A stretch of DNA of 64,000 bases, taken from NCBI GenBank assembly GCA_943788935.1, contig CALSSE010000015.1, positions 333,773 to 397,772 of the forward strand, in the 5' to 3' direction. The notes below the pieces were generated by a model. That model did no database searches and was not told the DNA's origin. It saw nothing but the letters and a program-made list of their open reading frames with translations. This document shows positions 25,529-35,179 of the stretch, one piece after another (within the stretch, counting starts at the first letter, position 1; every line of letters begins with the position of its first letter). A program made the translations under genes and the position numbers. The DNA is from an uncultured bacterium (GTDB lineage Bacteria; Myxococcota_A; Bradymonadia; UBA7976; VGTA01).

Positions 25529-25530
25529 TT

Positions 25531-27927
25531 TTAATCTCTAGGGCCTTGGGTTAAATCATAAAATCGTTTTAGCCGCTCTCCAGGTTCTAAAGTTAGACTC
25601 CATGTCTTCCTTACGAGTGTCTTTCCGCTCTGATAAGATGCTCTCAAGATATGTTTTGACCCTGTAACACCCAGTTTGTGACTGGGGTTAGAGATCAGCT
25701 GGCCATTGAGATATAGTTGGGCTGCCGGAGGATGTACTCTTATAGAGATCCGACCTCGTGGAGACAAAGTTATATTAACATTAGCTTGTCGAGAAGGTGA
25801 GATTCTAATCACCTGCTTTGCATAACCTTTGGCGCTCAATTCGCACCTCAATTCTCGCTCTGTCTTAACTACAAATAAAGACTCTGCAGGTCGTTGTTGT
25901 TCAAGCTTTATAGAGCCGTCAACCATAGGTGTGCACTTTATTTGAAGTGAGCGAGTGAATTCTAAGTCACTAGAGCTCCCTTTGATGCTTAATCTAGCTG
26001 TAGACTTTTGGTGTAGCTTAGAAAGAGTCTTTGGCTTAGAAGGAGTCTTTGGCTTGGGCTTGGGCTTGGGAGAGGCCTTTGGCTTGGGCTTGGGAGAGGT
26101 CTTTGGCTTGGGCTTGGGAGAGGCCTTTAGTTGAGGAGCTGCTCGACTTGTCGAGAGAAGATTGGTTCCCTCTTGATGGTTGATATCTTGGGAGAGGAGG
26201 GTGAATGTAGCGAATAATTGTGGAACTGATGACGAGGTTAAAGTCCGAGTAGGGAGTTGTTTTATAGTGAGCCATTTACATGATCTTTGCCACTCCTTAA
26301 CTTGTATACAGACTTCAAGAGGAGCGGAGGTTTGATAAAGAAATAAAGGGTCCCAAGGCTCTCCATCAATGGTGACGTAGGGAATCCAATCCGGCTGATT
26401 ATGCAAGCTAGAGAGCTCTGTCTTATTCTCTTCATCTTGAACTAGAGTCAAAGCGATATCGAATGATTGTTTGCCATACATCTCTACACCAAACAGAGAC
26501 CATATCAGAGCGAAGGCGCTTAAGGAGAAGATTAATAATATCGAAATTTTGGCGATTCTGATCTGATGTGCTTGATCCCTAAACTTAGGAAGAGCTGATG
26601 ATGGCTCTTCGCCTGATAGGTCATCAAGAAAGGGTTGAGGTGATTCTTTCTGAGGTAACTCTTGAAATGAAGCCTCACCGATTAAGTCATTGAGCATGTC
26701 GTTGAAGTGGCCTTGTTCAGCGGTTACTAAGACGCCGCTGAGGCTTTCATCTATCTTTTCATCAGCTTCGGTTGAGAGGGAGGGACCGATCAACGAGACG
26801 GGAGGGCCAGCGCCTGGTAAGTCTACCTTTGAGATCAATCGAACGGGAGACTCCTGCGGGTTGATACTCAAGGTCTCAGAGGTCTTACTCAGAGGAGTGA
26901 GAGGGGCCTGGTTACCGAGAAGCTGTAGCTCGATCGCCTCATCTAAACTAACGGTCGAATACGAGATCTCTGAGGAGAGCTTCGAGTGCCACTTGATAAA
27001 TTCAGCCTTGAGCTGAACGTCAAGCTCATCGAGAGTAAAAGGGGACTCAGCAGAGTGGGCTGAGTGCTTAAGCAACCATTCTCCTAAGGCCTTGGAGAGG
27101 TCAGTTGCGGAGGGGAAACGGCGCTGTGGATCAGGGTGTAGACTACGGTTGATGATCGAGCATAAGTGAGGGTGAGCGTTTGCATCTGCCCACATTTCTT
27201 CTATATGGAGAGGTTCCTGCGATTGAGCGAGACGTAAAATTTCAGCATCACTGCCATCTCCTCTAGGTCGTATTCCGACGAGCATTTCCCAAAGGGTGAC
27301 CCCAAGAGAAAAGAGGTCGGATCCTTGACTCAATGTGTCACCTGAAGCCTGCTCAGGGCTCATATAAGCTAATTTACCTTGAAGGGCACCGCTGATACTT
27401 TGATGGATATTTCCATGCGCCCTAGCGACACCAAAATCGGTTAGCTTTACTTCTCCTGCTCCTCCTAAGAGGATGTTAGAGGGACTAATATCGCGGTGGA
27501 TTAAATATAACTCTTCTCCCGACTCATCAGTTTTCTGGTGAGCATAGGAGAGCCCAGCGCATACCTCACGAGTGAGCCATACCGCTAATCGTGGAGACCA
27601 ATGTTCATTACGCTCTCTTAGGTGGCGGTTGATCGATCTCACGTCGTGACCGGTGAGATATTCCATCGCCATATAGAGCCCCCAAGTATCATGACGAAGC
27701 TCAAAGACAGGTAATATGTTTGGATGTCTCAGAGCGGTCATGAGACGAGCTTCATCTACAAAGCGATCAACAAAGTGCCGCTCACTGACAAAGTGGGGGA
27801 GGAGTCGTTTTAACGCTACTTCTTCAGTGATGGTCTGATCTTCTCGCTTCGCGAGAAACACCTCTCCCATCCCTCCGATAGCGAGGCGGCGAATTAAAGT
27901 GTAAGGGCCGATGCGTAAGTTACTCAC
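25531..27927 (-). CDS. active-type Ser/Thr protein kinase with C-terminal PEGA-like domain
   Basis: 798 residues. The cytosolic kinase domain is at about 7-290 with Gly-rich I-G-G-M-G-E, beta-3 Lys40, catalytic H-R-D-I-S-P-S-N (Asp146), D-F-G (164-166) and Y-M-S-P-E-Q; all catalytic residues are present. A disordered linker leads to one membrane helix near residue 470 (ISILLIFSLSAFALIWSLF). Outside lie a Lys-Pro-rich stretch (repeated K-P-K-P-K) and a C-terminal beta-rich PEGA-like segment (I-R-V-H-P-P-A-A-Q-L-Y-L-N-G-Q-L-I) that may touch the cell wall. It is convergent with the sigma gene. The 34-base gap from the upstream membrane-protein gene suggests co-transcription. Confidence 0.92.
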   Translation of the reverse strand: MSNLRIGPYTLIRRLAIGGMGEVFLAKREDQTITEEVALKRLLPHFVSERHFVDRFVDEARLMTALRHPNILPVFELRHDTWGLYMAMEYLTGHDVRSINRHLRERNEHWSPRLAVWLTREVCAGLSYAHQKTDESGEELYLIHRDISPSNILLGGAGEVKLTDFGVARAHGNIHQSISGALQGKLAYMSPEQASGDTLSQGSDLFSLGVTLWEMLVGIRPRGDGSDAEILRLAQSQEPLHIEEMWADANAHPHLCSIINRSLHPDPQRRFPSATDLSKALGEWLLKHSAHSAESPFTLDELDVQLKAEFIKWHSKLSSEISYSTVSLDEAIELQLLGNQAPLTPLSKTSETLSINPQESPVRLISKVDLPGAGPPVSLIGPSLSTEADEKIDESLSGVLVTAEQGHFNDMLNDLIGEASFQELPQKESPQPFLDDLSGEEPSSALPKFRDQAHQIRIAKISILLIFSLSAFALIWSLFGVEMYGKQSFDIALTLVQDEENKTELSSLHNQPDWIPYVTIDGEPWDPLFLYQTSAPLEVCIQVKEWQRSCKWLTIKQLPTRTLTSSSVPQLFATFTLLSQDINHQEGTNLLSTSRAAPQLKASPKPKPKTSPKPKPKASPKPKPKPKTPSKPKTLSKLHQKSTARLSIKGSSSDLEFTRSLQIKCTPMVDGSIKLEQQRPAESLFVVKTERELRCELSAKGYAKQVIRISPSRQANVNITLSPRGRISIRVHPPAAQLYLNGQLISNPSHKLGVTGSKHILRASYQSGKTLVRKTWSLTLEPGERLKRFYDLTQGPRD

Positions 27928-27961
27928 GAGTCATCTCTAGCTCTCTTGGGGCTGATGTTGA

Positions 27962-28825
27962 TCAACGACGAGAGTATCGATTCCCTTTCATCCTCGGGTG
28001 TCCCATACCCTGCGCTTTAGAGCTGAGATGCTTAGGGAGCTCAAGCCCAAGTCCCCACCACACCTGACCATACTCAGCCATCTTCAAAGGCTTACCATTT
28101 TGTAACGCTTGGAGATTCGTCTTCAAGACAGGATCAGAGCTCTCTTTGGCGCCGCGAGCGAGGACCTCAATCGCTTGATCTAGCTTCTTGCTTTGAACAA
28201 GAAACCACGCATAAACAGACCAAGCGAAACCTTCTTTTTTGGCGACAAGTACGATGGTCTCCATGACTTCTTTGATCGATTCTATTCCCTTTGATGTCTT
28301 AAAGTAACAGACCGCGAGTCTCAACCAAGCATGCCAGAGTCCTCGGAGGATGTTCGCTCGCCATCCTCGAACGATAGAGGCTTCGAGATAAGGGATCGCA
28401 TCTTTGAGTTTATTCTTTTGGCCTTGAGCGGCGAGAAAAATATTATTGGAGAAGATCAACATTCCGATTTGGGCATTCAAGGAGGTCTTGGAGCCGACTT
28501 GCCAATCAGAGTATTGGAATCCTTCTTTGAGCTTGTCTACCGCGAAGGCGCTCTTCTTCTCCATTGCCTGCTGAGCAGCGCGTTGACTACTAGGGTTAGA
28601 ATTCTGACTAGCGCGTTGCATAATTGCCTGCGCTGATTGAACTTCTTTGTTGGCTTCTTGCAGGATCGCGTCAACGAGTTTACCGTATTTCCGATTGATG
28701 ATCACAAAGGTCGCTACCCCAATGGCGAGTCCTGGGAGTATTGTCCATGCCGAGCTGACACCAAAAAAAGTAGGGAAAATAATCGAGATGAGAGTAGCCA
28801 TTAAGGCGAGGTAAACAGTCTTCAT
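27962..28825 (-). CDS. membrane protein with TPR-like helical domain
   Basis: 287 residues from the ATG at 28825 (AAGGGA about ten bases upstream). Two membrane helices occupy about residues 1-45 (VYLALMATLISIIFPTFF and WTILPGLAIGVATFVII). A charged coiled-coil-like helix follows, then helical pairs resembling tetratricopeptide repeats (D-A-I-P-Y-L-E-A-S-I, D-Q-A-I-E-V-L-A-R-G-A). The domain faces the cytosol if the helices form a hairpin. No family is recognised with confidence. Upstream of the kinase gene on the same strand, divergent from the helicase. Confidence 0.7.
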   Translation of the reverse strand: MKTVYLALMATLISIIFPTFFGVSSAWTILPGLAIGVATFVIINRKYGKLVDAILQEANKEVQSAQAIMQRASQNSNPSSQRAAQQAMEKKSAFAVDKLKEGFQYSDWQVGSKTSLNAQIGMLIFSNNIFLAAQGQKNKLKDAIPYLEASIVRGWRANILRGLWHAWLRLAVCYFKTSKGIESIKEVMETIVLVAKKEGFAWSVYAWFLVQSKKLDQAIEVLARGAKESSDPVLKTNLQALQNGKPLKMAEYGQVWWGLGLELPKHLSSKAQGMGHPRMKGNRYSRR

Positions 28826-28961
28826 TATAGGATTTCCCTTGCGCACATACTTAAATGCTTCAATATGACGAATATGCATAGAAAAATAGTAGTCTCTTCT
28901 AGCACATCGCTAGAGAGAAAACAAACGATCGGTGCTTCACTTAAACACGTTGGGTGGCTCT

Positions 28962-30350
28962 ATGAGTGATTCACCTGCCATAGAGTTGCGTTTTTTCTCC
29001 GGTACGATCGAGATTCACCTCTTAAGCCGACATGGTTTAGGAGAGGTGAATTGGCCGTCGAGTGTTCAATGGGATACAAGAACTTCATGTCTAAGGGCTC
29101 CAGCGATCTCTTATTCAGAGATCGTTATGACTCTAATTCGTCAACGAGTCGTGTATAGAGATGTGGCCAGAGACTATTTGATATTGGAAGGAGAGATGAA
29201 GAGCTCTAAAGAGCCTCGACCCTTCCAGAGAGAAGCGATTGACGCTTGGTTACCTCGGCGGCAGGGACTGATCGTCCTCCCGACTGGCGCTGGGAAAACT
29301 TATGTGGCGATGATGGCGATTGAGGCGGTCTCTCGAAGCGCGCTTATTGTCGTTCCCACTCTTGAGCTCGTCCGTCAATGGATCCAATCTCTATCCGAGA
29401 CCTTCCATCATCGGGTGGGCGCGATCGGTGGAGGAGATTATGATCCTCAGCCGCTCACCGTGATCACCTATGATTCCGCCTATGGACACATGGAGAATTT
29501 AGGGAATCGGTACGGTTTAATTATCTTTGATGAGTGTCACCACTTGCCAGGGGATACTTATAGTCTAGCAGCTCACTCATGTTTGGCTCCTTATCGTCTA
29601 GGGTTGAGCGCTACTCCCGAGAGAGCAGATGGGCGTCACGTTGAGCTCGATAAGCTGATCGGTCCCATCGTCTATCGTCGAGATGTTTTAGAGCTCGCTG
29701 GTGACTATTTAGCAGAATATACGACTCATCAAGTCGTAGTCGACCTCACTCAAGAGGAACGAGCGGAGTATGAGAAAGAACGAGCTGTTTATAAAGACTT
29801 TATCGTCAGTCAAGGTATTAGGCTGAGCCACCCCAAGGGATGGTCAGAGTTTGTGATGCGCTCCTCTCGGTCTACTCAAGGTCGTCGAGCGATGAAGGCT
29901 TACTTAAGACAAAAAAAACTCGCTTTCGCCGCTCCCTCTAAGATTGATTATGTCGATCACCTCCTCCATAGGCATCGACGGGATCGAGCGCTCTTATTTA
30001 CTCAAAATAATGCCACAGCCTATGAGGTCTCTCAGCGTTTTTTGATCCCAGTGATCACTCACCAAACGAAGCCAAGCGAGAGAGCAGAGATCCTCTCAAA
30101 CTTTGCTGAGGGGAAATATCTAGCGATCGTGACCTCTAAGGTTCTCAATGAAGGCATCGATGTCCCTGACGCTAATGTCGCTATCGTTATCTCAGGGAGT
30201 GGCTCGGTCCGTGAACATGTACAACGCCTAGGGCGTATCTTACGTCGAGCGGGTCCAGATAAACAAGCGATCCTCTATGAGTTAATCGCTGCTGATACCT
30301 CTGAAGCATATACGAGCGCTAGGAGGAGGGAGCACAATGCTTACCGCTGA
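28962..30350 (+). CDS. XPB-type DEAD/DEAH superfamily 2 helicase
   Basis: 462 residues from the ATG at 28962 (GGGTGG upstream); a GTG at 28932 lacks a ribosome site. All SF2 motifs are present: Walker A P-T-G-A-G-K-T (about 107-113), Walker B D-E-C-H (about 190-193), motif III L-S-A-T-P, motif V-like S-K-V-L-N-E-G-I-D-V-P and motif VI Q-R-L-G-R-I-L-R. Length and layout fit the compact archaeal/bacterial XPB (Rad25) family, which unwinds DNA at lesions. It overlaps the downstream DUF790/Bax1-like nuclease gene by 14 bases, the classic XPB-Bax1 arrangement of archaea, which points to a role in nucleotide-excision-type repair. Confidence 0.92.
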   Translation: MSDSPAIELRFFSGTIEIHLLSRHGLGEVNWPSSVQWDTRTSCLRAPAISYSEIVMTLIRQRVVYRDVARDYLILEGEMKSSKEPRPFQREAIDAWLPRRQGLIVLPTGAGKTYVAMMAIEAVSRSALIVVPTLELVRQWIQSLSETFHHRVGAIGGGDYDPQPLTVITYDSAYGHMENLGNRYGLIIFDECHHLPGDTYSLAAHSCLAPYRLGLSATPERADGRHVELDKLIGPIVYRRDVLELAGDYLAEYTTHQVVVDLTQEERAEYEKERAVYKDFIVSQGIRLSHPKGWSEFVMRSSRSTQGRRAMKAYLRQKKLAFAAPSKIDYVDHLLHRHRRDRALLFTQNNATAYEVSQRFLIPVITHQTKPSERAEILSNFAEGKYLAIVTSKVLNEGIDVPDANVAIVISGSGSVREHVQRLGRILRRAGPDKQAILYELIAADTSEAYTSARRREHNAYR

Positions 30351-31749
30351 CCATGTTCGGACGAGGCGCAAAGGTCATGATCTGACGATCTTGCAGCTCA
30401 GTAAGAGTGATGAGGCGATCTTACTCGACGTCTCTAGTAGACTCATCATGGCTTTTGAGAGAGCGATCGGTAAGAAACGAGATGAGCTCAACGAAGAGCT
30501 CAACGACGTGATTGTTCAGCCACGGCTCCTCAAGGCCTTTGAAGGTTTGAAGAAGCTCCTTTTGGATCGCAGTATATTCGCGAGCCCTAAAGAGATCAAT
30601 CCCGCAGAGCTGAGAGCTTTAGTATTTAGCGCGGCGTCAAAGATGAGAGCTGAGCTCAAAGAGGGAGAGCGTTTTGAGCGACAGAGTGCGCTCATCTCCG
30701 CAGCAGCAGAGACAACACTTGATATTTATCATTTAGATGATGTCCTCTTCGCTGATCTCAAAGGAGAGCAGAGACTCACCCAATTCACAAAACTTCATCC
30801 CCAACGTCTTTTAGAGGAGTACAAACTCGGTCAAGAGCAAGCGGTCCTCTTGAGAGCTTCAGAGCTTATAGTGAGGGTCAGTTGTCGTCAGTCGAGTACT
30901 TATCGTTACCTCTTTCGTCAGCTTAAATTTCGTCGTCTCTTGTTTGAGATTACGCCTAAGTTCCATAATCAAGGTGCCCATGTTCTCCCTGCGGTCTTCG
31001 ATGATGAGGGGATGCCCGATGAATATGAAATCAAGATCAGTGGACCGCATAACCTCTTTAAGTCTTCCACTAAATATGGCCTCCAATTAGCGCTCATCTT
31101 ACCTACTCTTCGGATCTGTGATACTTGGCGGTTGAGCGCTAAGGTCCATTGGGGTAAAGAACGACTCCCACTTGATTTTTACCTTGATCACCTCAGCTCA
31201 GCGTCGGTCGCTGAAGGCGAGCATAGCTCTGAGGTTGGTCTACCTGATGAGTTAGAGAGCTTATTAAAGCAACTCAAGAAGCACAAAACAGAGTGGCGAG
31301 CGAGACGCTCTTCAAAGATCTTACATTTATCGGGTGTAGGGGTGTGTATCCCGGACCTTGTCTTTAGCCATCCTCAGCGTAAAGAGCGAGTTTATTTCGA
31401 GGTGATGGGCTATTGGAGTCGAGACGCTGTTTGGCGACGCGTAGAATTGGTTCAAGCAGGCTTGGCAGAGAGGATGATCTTTGCGGTGAGTAGTCGTTTG
31501 CGAGTGAGTGAGAAGGTCTTAGATGATGACCTCCCGAGCGCGTTACTCGTCTATAAAGGCGCGATCTTATTACATCGTCTCTTAGCCTTATTGAATGAAT
31601 TGGTCCCCGAGGTTTTGAACGATATGGAGGAGCGCTCATCAAATAAAGAAGACAAGGCTCAAAACCAAGATGAAGCTCAACATGAGATCAAGACTCAAGG
31701 AGAACACAATGAGCAAGAAAAGAGCGTTCAAGGTGGAGAAGATGGGTGA
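30337..31749 (+). CDS. DUF790/Bax1-like nuclease, partner of XPB
   Basis: 470 residues. The N-terminus MLTADHVRTRRKG matches the start of DUF790 (Bax1) proteins, and the length agrees. Near residue 335 is a PD-(D/E)XK-like nuclease core: G-V-G-V-C-I-P-D-L-V-F ... V-Y-F-E-V-M-G-Y-W, as in Bax1 (P-D-F ... E-I-V-G-F-W). Bax1 cuts DNA 3' of lesions held open by XPB in archaea. AGGAGG seven bases before the ATG is embedded in the helicase coding region, giving tight translational coupling. The tail after residue 430 is a Gln/Glu/Lys-rich extension not typical of the family. Confidence 0.88.
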   Translation: MLTADHVRTRRKGHDLTILQLSKSDEAILLDVSSRLIMAFERAIGKKRDELNEELNDVIVQPRLLKAFEGLKKLLLDRSIFASPKEINPAELRALVFSAASKMRAELKEGERFERQSALISAAAETTLDIYHLDDVLFADLKGEQRLTQFTKLHPQRLLEEYKLGQEQAVLLRASELIVRVSCRQSSTYRYLFRQLKFRRLLFEITPKFHNQGAHVLPAVFDDEGMPDEYEIKISGPHNLFKSSTKYGLQLALILPTLRICDTWRLSAKVHWGKERLPLDFYLDHLSSASVAEGEHSSEVGLPDELESLLKQLKKHKTEWRARRSSKILHLSGVGVCIPDLVFSHPQRKERVYFEVMGYWSRDAVWRRVELVQAGLAERMIFAVSSRLRVSEKVLDDDLPSALLVYKGAILLHRLLALLNELVPEVLNDMEERSSNKEDKAQNQDEAQHEIKTQGEHNEQEKSVQGGEDG

Positions 31750-31910
31750 GAAACCCTGAAGTAAAGTCGCTGGCTCATGGCAGGTGCAATATTTAAGTGA
31801 CAACCCATTAGGGTCGTTAAGGATCTATTCATAGATACCAGTGAAGAGATTAGGTACATAAGTAGGTATATAATCGAGATGAGTCTGATAAATAGACAGA
31901 AGAGTAGATA

Positions 31911-32696
31911 ATGAATATAAAAACGAAGTTGAGCGCTGCTTTGTGCGTGCTGTGCTGTAGTTCAATGATGATCTCGGCAGCTCACGCGGATGTCTTTGGC
32001 TTATGGGTCAAGCCTAAGTTTGACTTTGTGAGCGGTACGGGCGAGGTCTTTAAGCGCTTTGGGGGCCAGCCGGCAGGCGGTCTTGAGGTAGGAGTGGAGC
32101 TCTTAGGGATAAGTTTTTGGGGGGATGCAGAATTTATGTCTGAGTCTCAATATTGGGCTTCGGGTAACGTGGGGATCGATTTCAGCTTCGGAGAGGAGGT
32201 TGAGCTCACGCTTGGCGCTTATGCAGGGCTCATCTTTTTTGGTTTCCCTGATACAGGGGATAATGATGAGGGACAAATCAGTAATGCCCAACAGATGAGG
32301 ATCAGTGAGATCCTAGAGCCTTTAGGGGCATCATACAGTGACTTTGAGTCGAAATATAATGAGGTCTTTGGTGAAGAAGAAAAGTTGGCTAACACCGCCT
32401 TTGGTCTCAATGGTCGTCTCCGTTTATCCGTCGAATATCATATTCTCTCAGCGCTCTCAATCGGTGTACAGGGGAGCTCAGGCTATCACTATGTCATCAG
32501 CGGTGAAGAGGCCGCCGGAGGAACGAAGTCCGTAGCGATCGATGGATTCGTCAACACCCAACCCATTCCTGATGCACAGGTGAAGGCTGAACTTAAAAAT
32601 GAGCTTAAAACTGCTCTCGGCGCCGAAGAGGTAGATTTAGACGACCTAAAGGGAGTTAACTACAGCGTGGGCGCTTTTATTAACGTCAGCTTTTGA
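31911..32696 (+). CDS. exported protein, possible outer-membrane beta-barrel
   Basis: 261 residues with a clear signal peptide cleaved after A-H-A (about residue 26). The mature part has many alternating aromatic and small residues (FGLWVKPKFDFVSG, WASGNVGIDFSFG, LTLGAYAGLIFFGFP, LRLSVEYHILSALSIGVQGSSGYHYV) and ends in V-G-A-F-I-N-V-S-F. A terminal Phe is typical of outer-membrane barrels recognised by BamA. An inserted helical segment at about 120-155 would be a loop. No family is recognised. Stand-alone, about 160 bases after the Bax1-like gene, with a TATAAT at 31869-31874 but no clear -35. Confidence 0.65.
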   Translation: MNIKTKLSAALCVLCCSSMMISAAHADVFGLWVKPKFDFVSGTGEVFKRFGGQPAGGLEVGVELLGISFWGDAEFMSESQYWASGNVGIDFSFGEEVELTLGAYAGLIFFGFPDTGDNDEGQISNAQQMRISEILEPLGASYSDFESKYNEVFGEEEKLANTAFGLNGRLRLSVEYHILSALSIGVQGSSGYHYVISGEEAAGGTKSVAIDGFVNTQPIPDAQVKAELKNELKTALGAEEVDLDDLKGVNYSVGAFINVSF

Positions 32697-32767
32697 GTCT
32701 CCATCATCTGCGACTCTACATCCATAAGTGATGGGTGACTAGAATCTACAGGCACTGATGGGGCACG

Positions 32768-35179
32768 CTAATTCGCTTTAACGTAAGTCATCACTGTTCT
32801 CTCGAGAGTTCTGAGTTCCTGCCTTAGGTCTTCTAGGGCGTTTGGAGAGTAGTGGTTACTAAAGCGCAGCTTAGTATAGCGTTGGTAAAGTTGTGTAAAC
32901 TGCTCAGCAATGAGCGCGTCTAGCTCTTGGAGCTCAGCGATAATGACGTCGCCTGTACTGCTCTGTTTAATACTTATTCCAAGTCGTTCGCAGCTAGAGA
33001 GCGCTCGTTCATAGATATGGCTCACCTCTAAGTGGGCGACTCGTCTCCAGCGCTTTAATACCTCTTCTTGACCTCCCTTTTCATCTTCTATTCCCTCGGA
33101 ATGAGTCAAGAGACGCTGATACCACCATAGCGTGAAGAGTGTCCAAGTTCGAGTCAGCCATCGTCTTAAAATATGTTGAAAGCGGAGACGGATACGTGAG
33201 CTTAACAACAAGGTTAAGAGGATAAGAGCGCCGAGGGAGAGTGACCAATGCCAAGTCTGCCATAAGCTCTTCAGAGTGGTCCAAAGACTGGTGTTGCGTA
33301 AGCTTTTAAGAGAGTGATCAACGCTCTTACGAGTATTCTTAACCGCTCTAATCTGGTCTCTAGCGTCAAAGCCTAAGACATATCTAAACCAGATAAATTG
33401 CATATGATCTCTTAGCTGCTTGATACGGCTGATGAATCGTACTCCCTGAGCGTCTCCTGTTCTCATTGGAGTAGGGTCAAGTCTCAGCCATGAGCGCTGA
33501 TCTCTCACACCACGCCCCTCTCCAGTCCACATCTCAACCCACGCGTGAGCATCTCTATATCTTACAGTATAATAGGATCCAAGCTCACTCCACTCTCCAC
33601 CAGCATAACCAGTGACCTGTCGCGCAGGGATTTCTAGAGAACGTAACAAGAGGGTTAGCGCTGAGCTAAAATATTCGCAATGTCCCACTCGGGAGCTGAG
33701 GAGGAAGTAGAGGACGGGGTCATAATCATCTCGAAGCGAGTCTTCTGTTTGGCGCAGCTGATACCGATATTGAGTTTGTAGATGATTCTTGAGCTTGATC
33801 GCTATGTTCAAGGGCCTCTGCTCGCTCCCCACTATTTTGAGCGCATAGCTCTTCAGGGGAGCGCGGAGTGAGTCGGGAAGCTGTAGATAACGATCACGCT
33901 CGGGAACAGATAGCTCTGAGCTATGTTCAGAAGACTTTGGTGAACTCAATGGAGAGTGATCGGGCTTATGATCGGTGATAGAAAGGACCGCATAATGCAA
34001 GTCACCAGGCCAAGTGTAGAGGAGACCTCCCTCCTCAGTGACCTGTAGAGGTATGGCGCTTGTGGTCATCGGTAAAGAGACCGCGAGCGCTTGCTCCAAA
34101 CGAAATAAGGTGTAGTGTCCACGAGCATCCATATAGAAATGCTGTAGTGTAAATCGCCCACGATGAGGGCTGAGTCCTCTTTGATTGACCCACCTAGTTA
34201 AGCTCTGGGGGATCATCTCGACCTCGGTCGCTGTCTGTCGCCAGCGTCCTTGACTGTAGTGATCAAGCGCTCGACCGATCCAATATTTCTCTGCAGTCGC
34301 TAGCGGTTCAGTCTGTGCCGAGGTCTCAGAGTCTGCCCGCTCTATACGATCATTACTCCCCCATTCAACGTCTGATTCATGAAGACTCGGGAGGCGACCG
34401 GCGATCTCGAGAGGCTCATCTTTAGAGAGGTGACGAATGATCGCTCGAAACGCTACTCGATCATCGAGCTGAATCTCGCCGACTCCTCCTAGAGAGATAT
34501 CACCAGAGAACCCTGAACGACTGGGTCCGAACTGATAGCCCTGGTACCATTGACCGCCGACTCTAGGGAAAATAAAGAAGAGCAGTATCGCCCCAAAGCA
34601 GAGTAAAGTAGCGACTCCACCCACGCCAAGGAGGAAGCCTCGATCGATGAGTCTATTCGAATTAAGACGTCGGTTGAGCTTGTTCTTCAGTGTGTCTCTG
34701 TCAATACCTCGTTGGTCATTAAAGGTGCTTCGCTCGATTTCACTGTGGAGGTGATTGAGCGTTAACGCGGTGGTGACTAAAATCATATAAATGATTAAGG
34801 CGACCCCAAATGAGATCTCAAACTCTAAAGTCGAAGCGAACAAGATCTGCCCGAAAGTGATCATGAGTAGCTGGGTATATTCTGCAGAGCGTCGAGCGCT
34901 CACCAGTCGACTCATAGTGAGCAGGGTTGTCACTCCGATTATGCTCTCTAAAGAGGCGCTTGAGCCTAGGAGCCAAGCGATACAACCGATTAATAACAGC
35001 CAAGCAGGCGGTATCGGGAGTTTAGGAGCTTGCCAACCTCTAAAATAATTGAAGATTAACAGTAGGCCACTCATGAGGCTGAGCCATTGTAATGAGCTTG
35101 GAGCGCTCGCTAAAGTGACCCAGAGACCAACTGCAACACAGAGGTGAAGATAGATATGTAGAGAGCCACCTAAGTTCAT
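32768..35179 (-). CDS. TgpA-type transglutaminase-like membrane protein
   Basis: 803 residues. The N-terminal half of the first 200 residues holds five or six membrane helices (DUF3488). A periplasmic transglutaminase-like domain has the catalytic Cys in V-G-H-C-E-Y-F-S-S-A-L, His in Y-R-D-A-H-A-W-V-E and Asp in W-L-R-L-D-P-T-P. A final membrane helix (WSLSLGALILLTLLLSS, about residue 640) is followed by a basic helical cytosolic tail. The family is often linked to DUF58 and MoxR genes, and in Pseudomonas TgpA is essential; the natural substrate is uncertain. The start overlaps the DUF58 stop (ATGA). Confidence 0.92.
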   Translation of the reverse strand: MNLGGSLHIYLHLCVAVGLWVTLASAPSSLQWLSLMSGLLLIFNYFRGWQAPKLPIPPAWLLLIGCIAWLLGSSASLESIIGVTTLLTMSRLVSARRSAEYTQLLMITFGQILFASTLEFEISFGVALIIYMILVTTALTLNHLHSEIERSTFNDQRGIDRDTLKNKLNRRLNSNRLIDRGFLLGVGGVATLLCFGAILLFFIFPRVGGQWYQGYQFGPSRSGFSGDISLGGVGEIQLDDRVAFRAIIRHLSKDEPLEIAGRLPSLHESDVEWGSNDRIERADSETSAQTEPLATAEKYWIGRALDHYSQGRWRQTATEVEMIPQSLTRWVNQRGLSPHRGRFTLQHFYMDARGHYTLFRLEQALAVSLPMTTSAIPLQVTEEGGLLYTWPGDLHYAVLSITDHKPDHSPLSSPKSSEHSSELSVPERDRYLQLPDSLRAPLKSYALKIVGSEQRPLNIAIKLKNHLQTQYRYQLRQTEDSLRDDYDPVLYFLLSSRVGHCEYFSSALTLLLRSLEIPARQVTGYAGGEWSELGSYYTVRYRDAHAWVEMWTGEGRGVRDQRSWLRLDPTPMRTGDAQGVRFISRIKQLRDHMQFIWFRYVLGFDARDQIRAVKNTRKSVDHSLKSLRNTSLWTTLKSLWQTWHWSLSLGALILLTLLLSSRIRLRFQHILRRWLTRTWTLFTLWWYQRLLTHSEGIEDEKGGQEEVLKRWRRVAHLEVSHIYERALSSCERLGISIKQSSTGDVIIAELQELDALIAEQFTQLYQRYTKLRFSNHYSPNALEDLRQELRTLERTVMTYVKAN

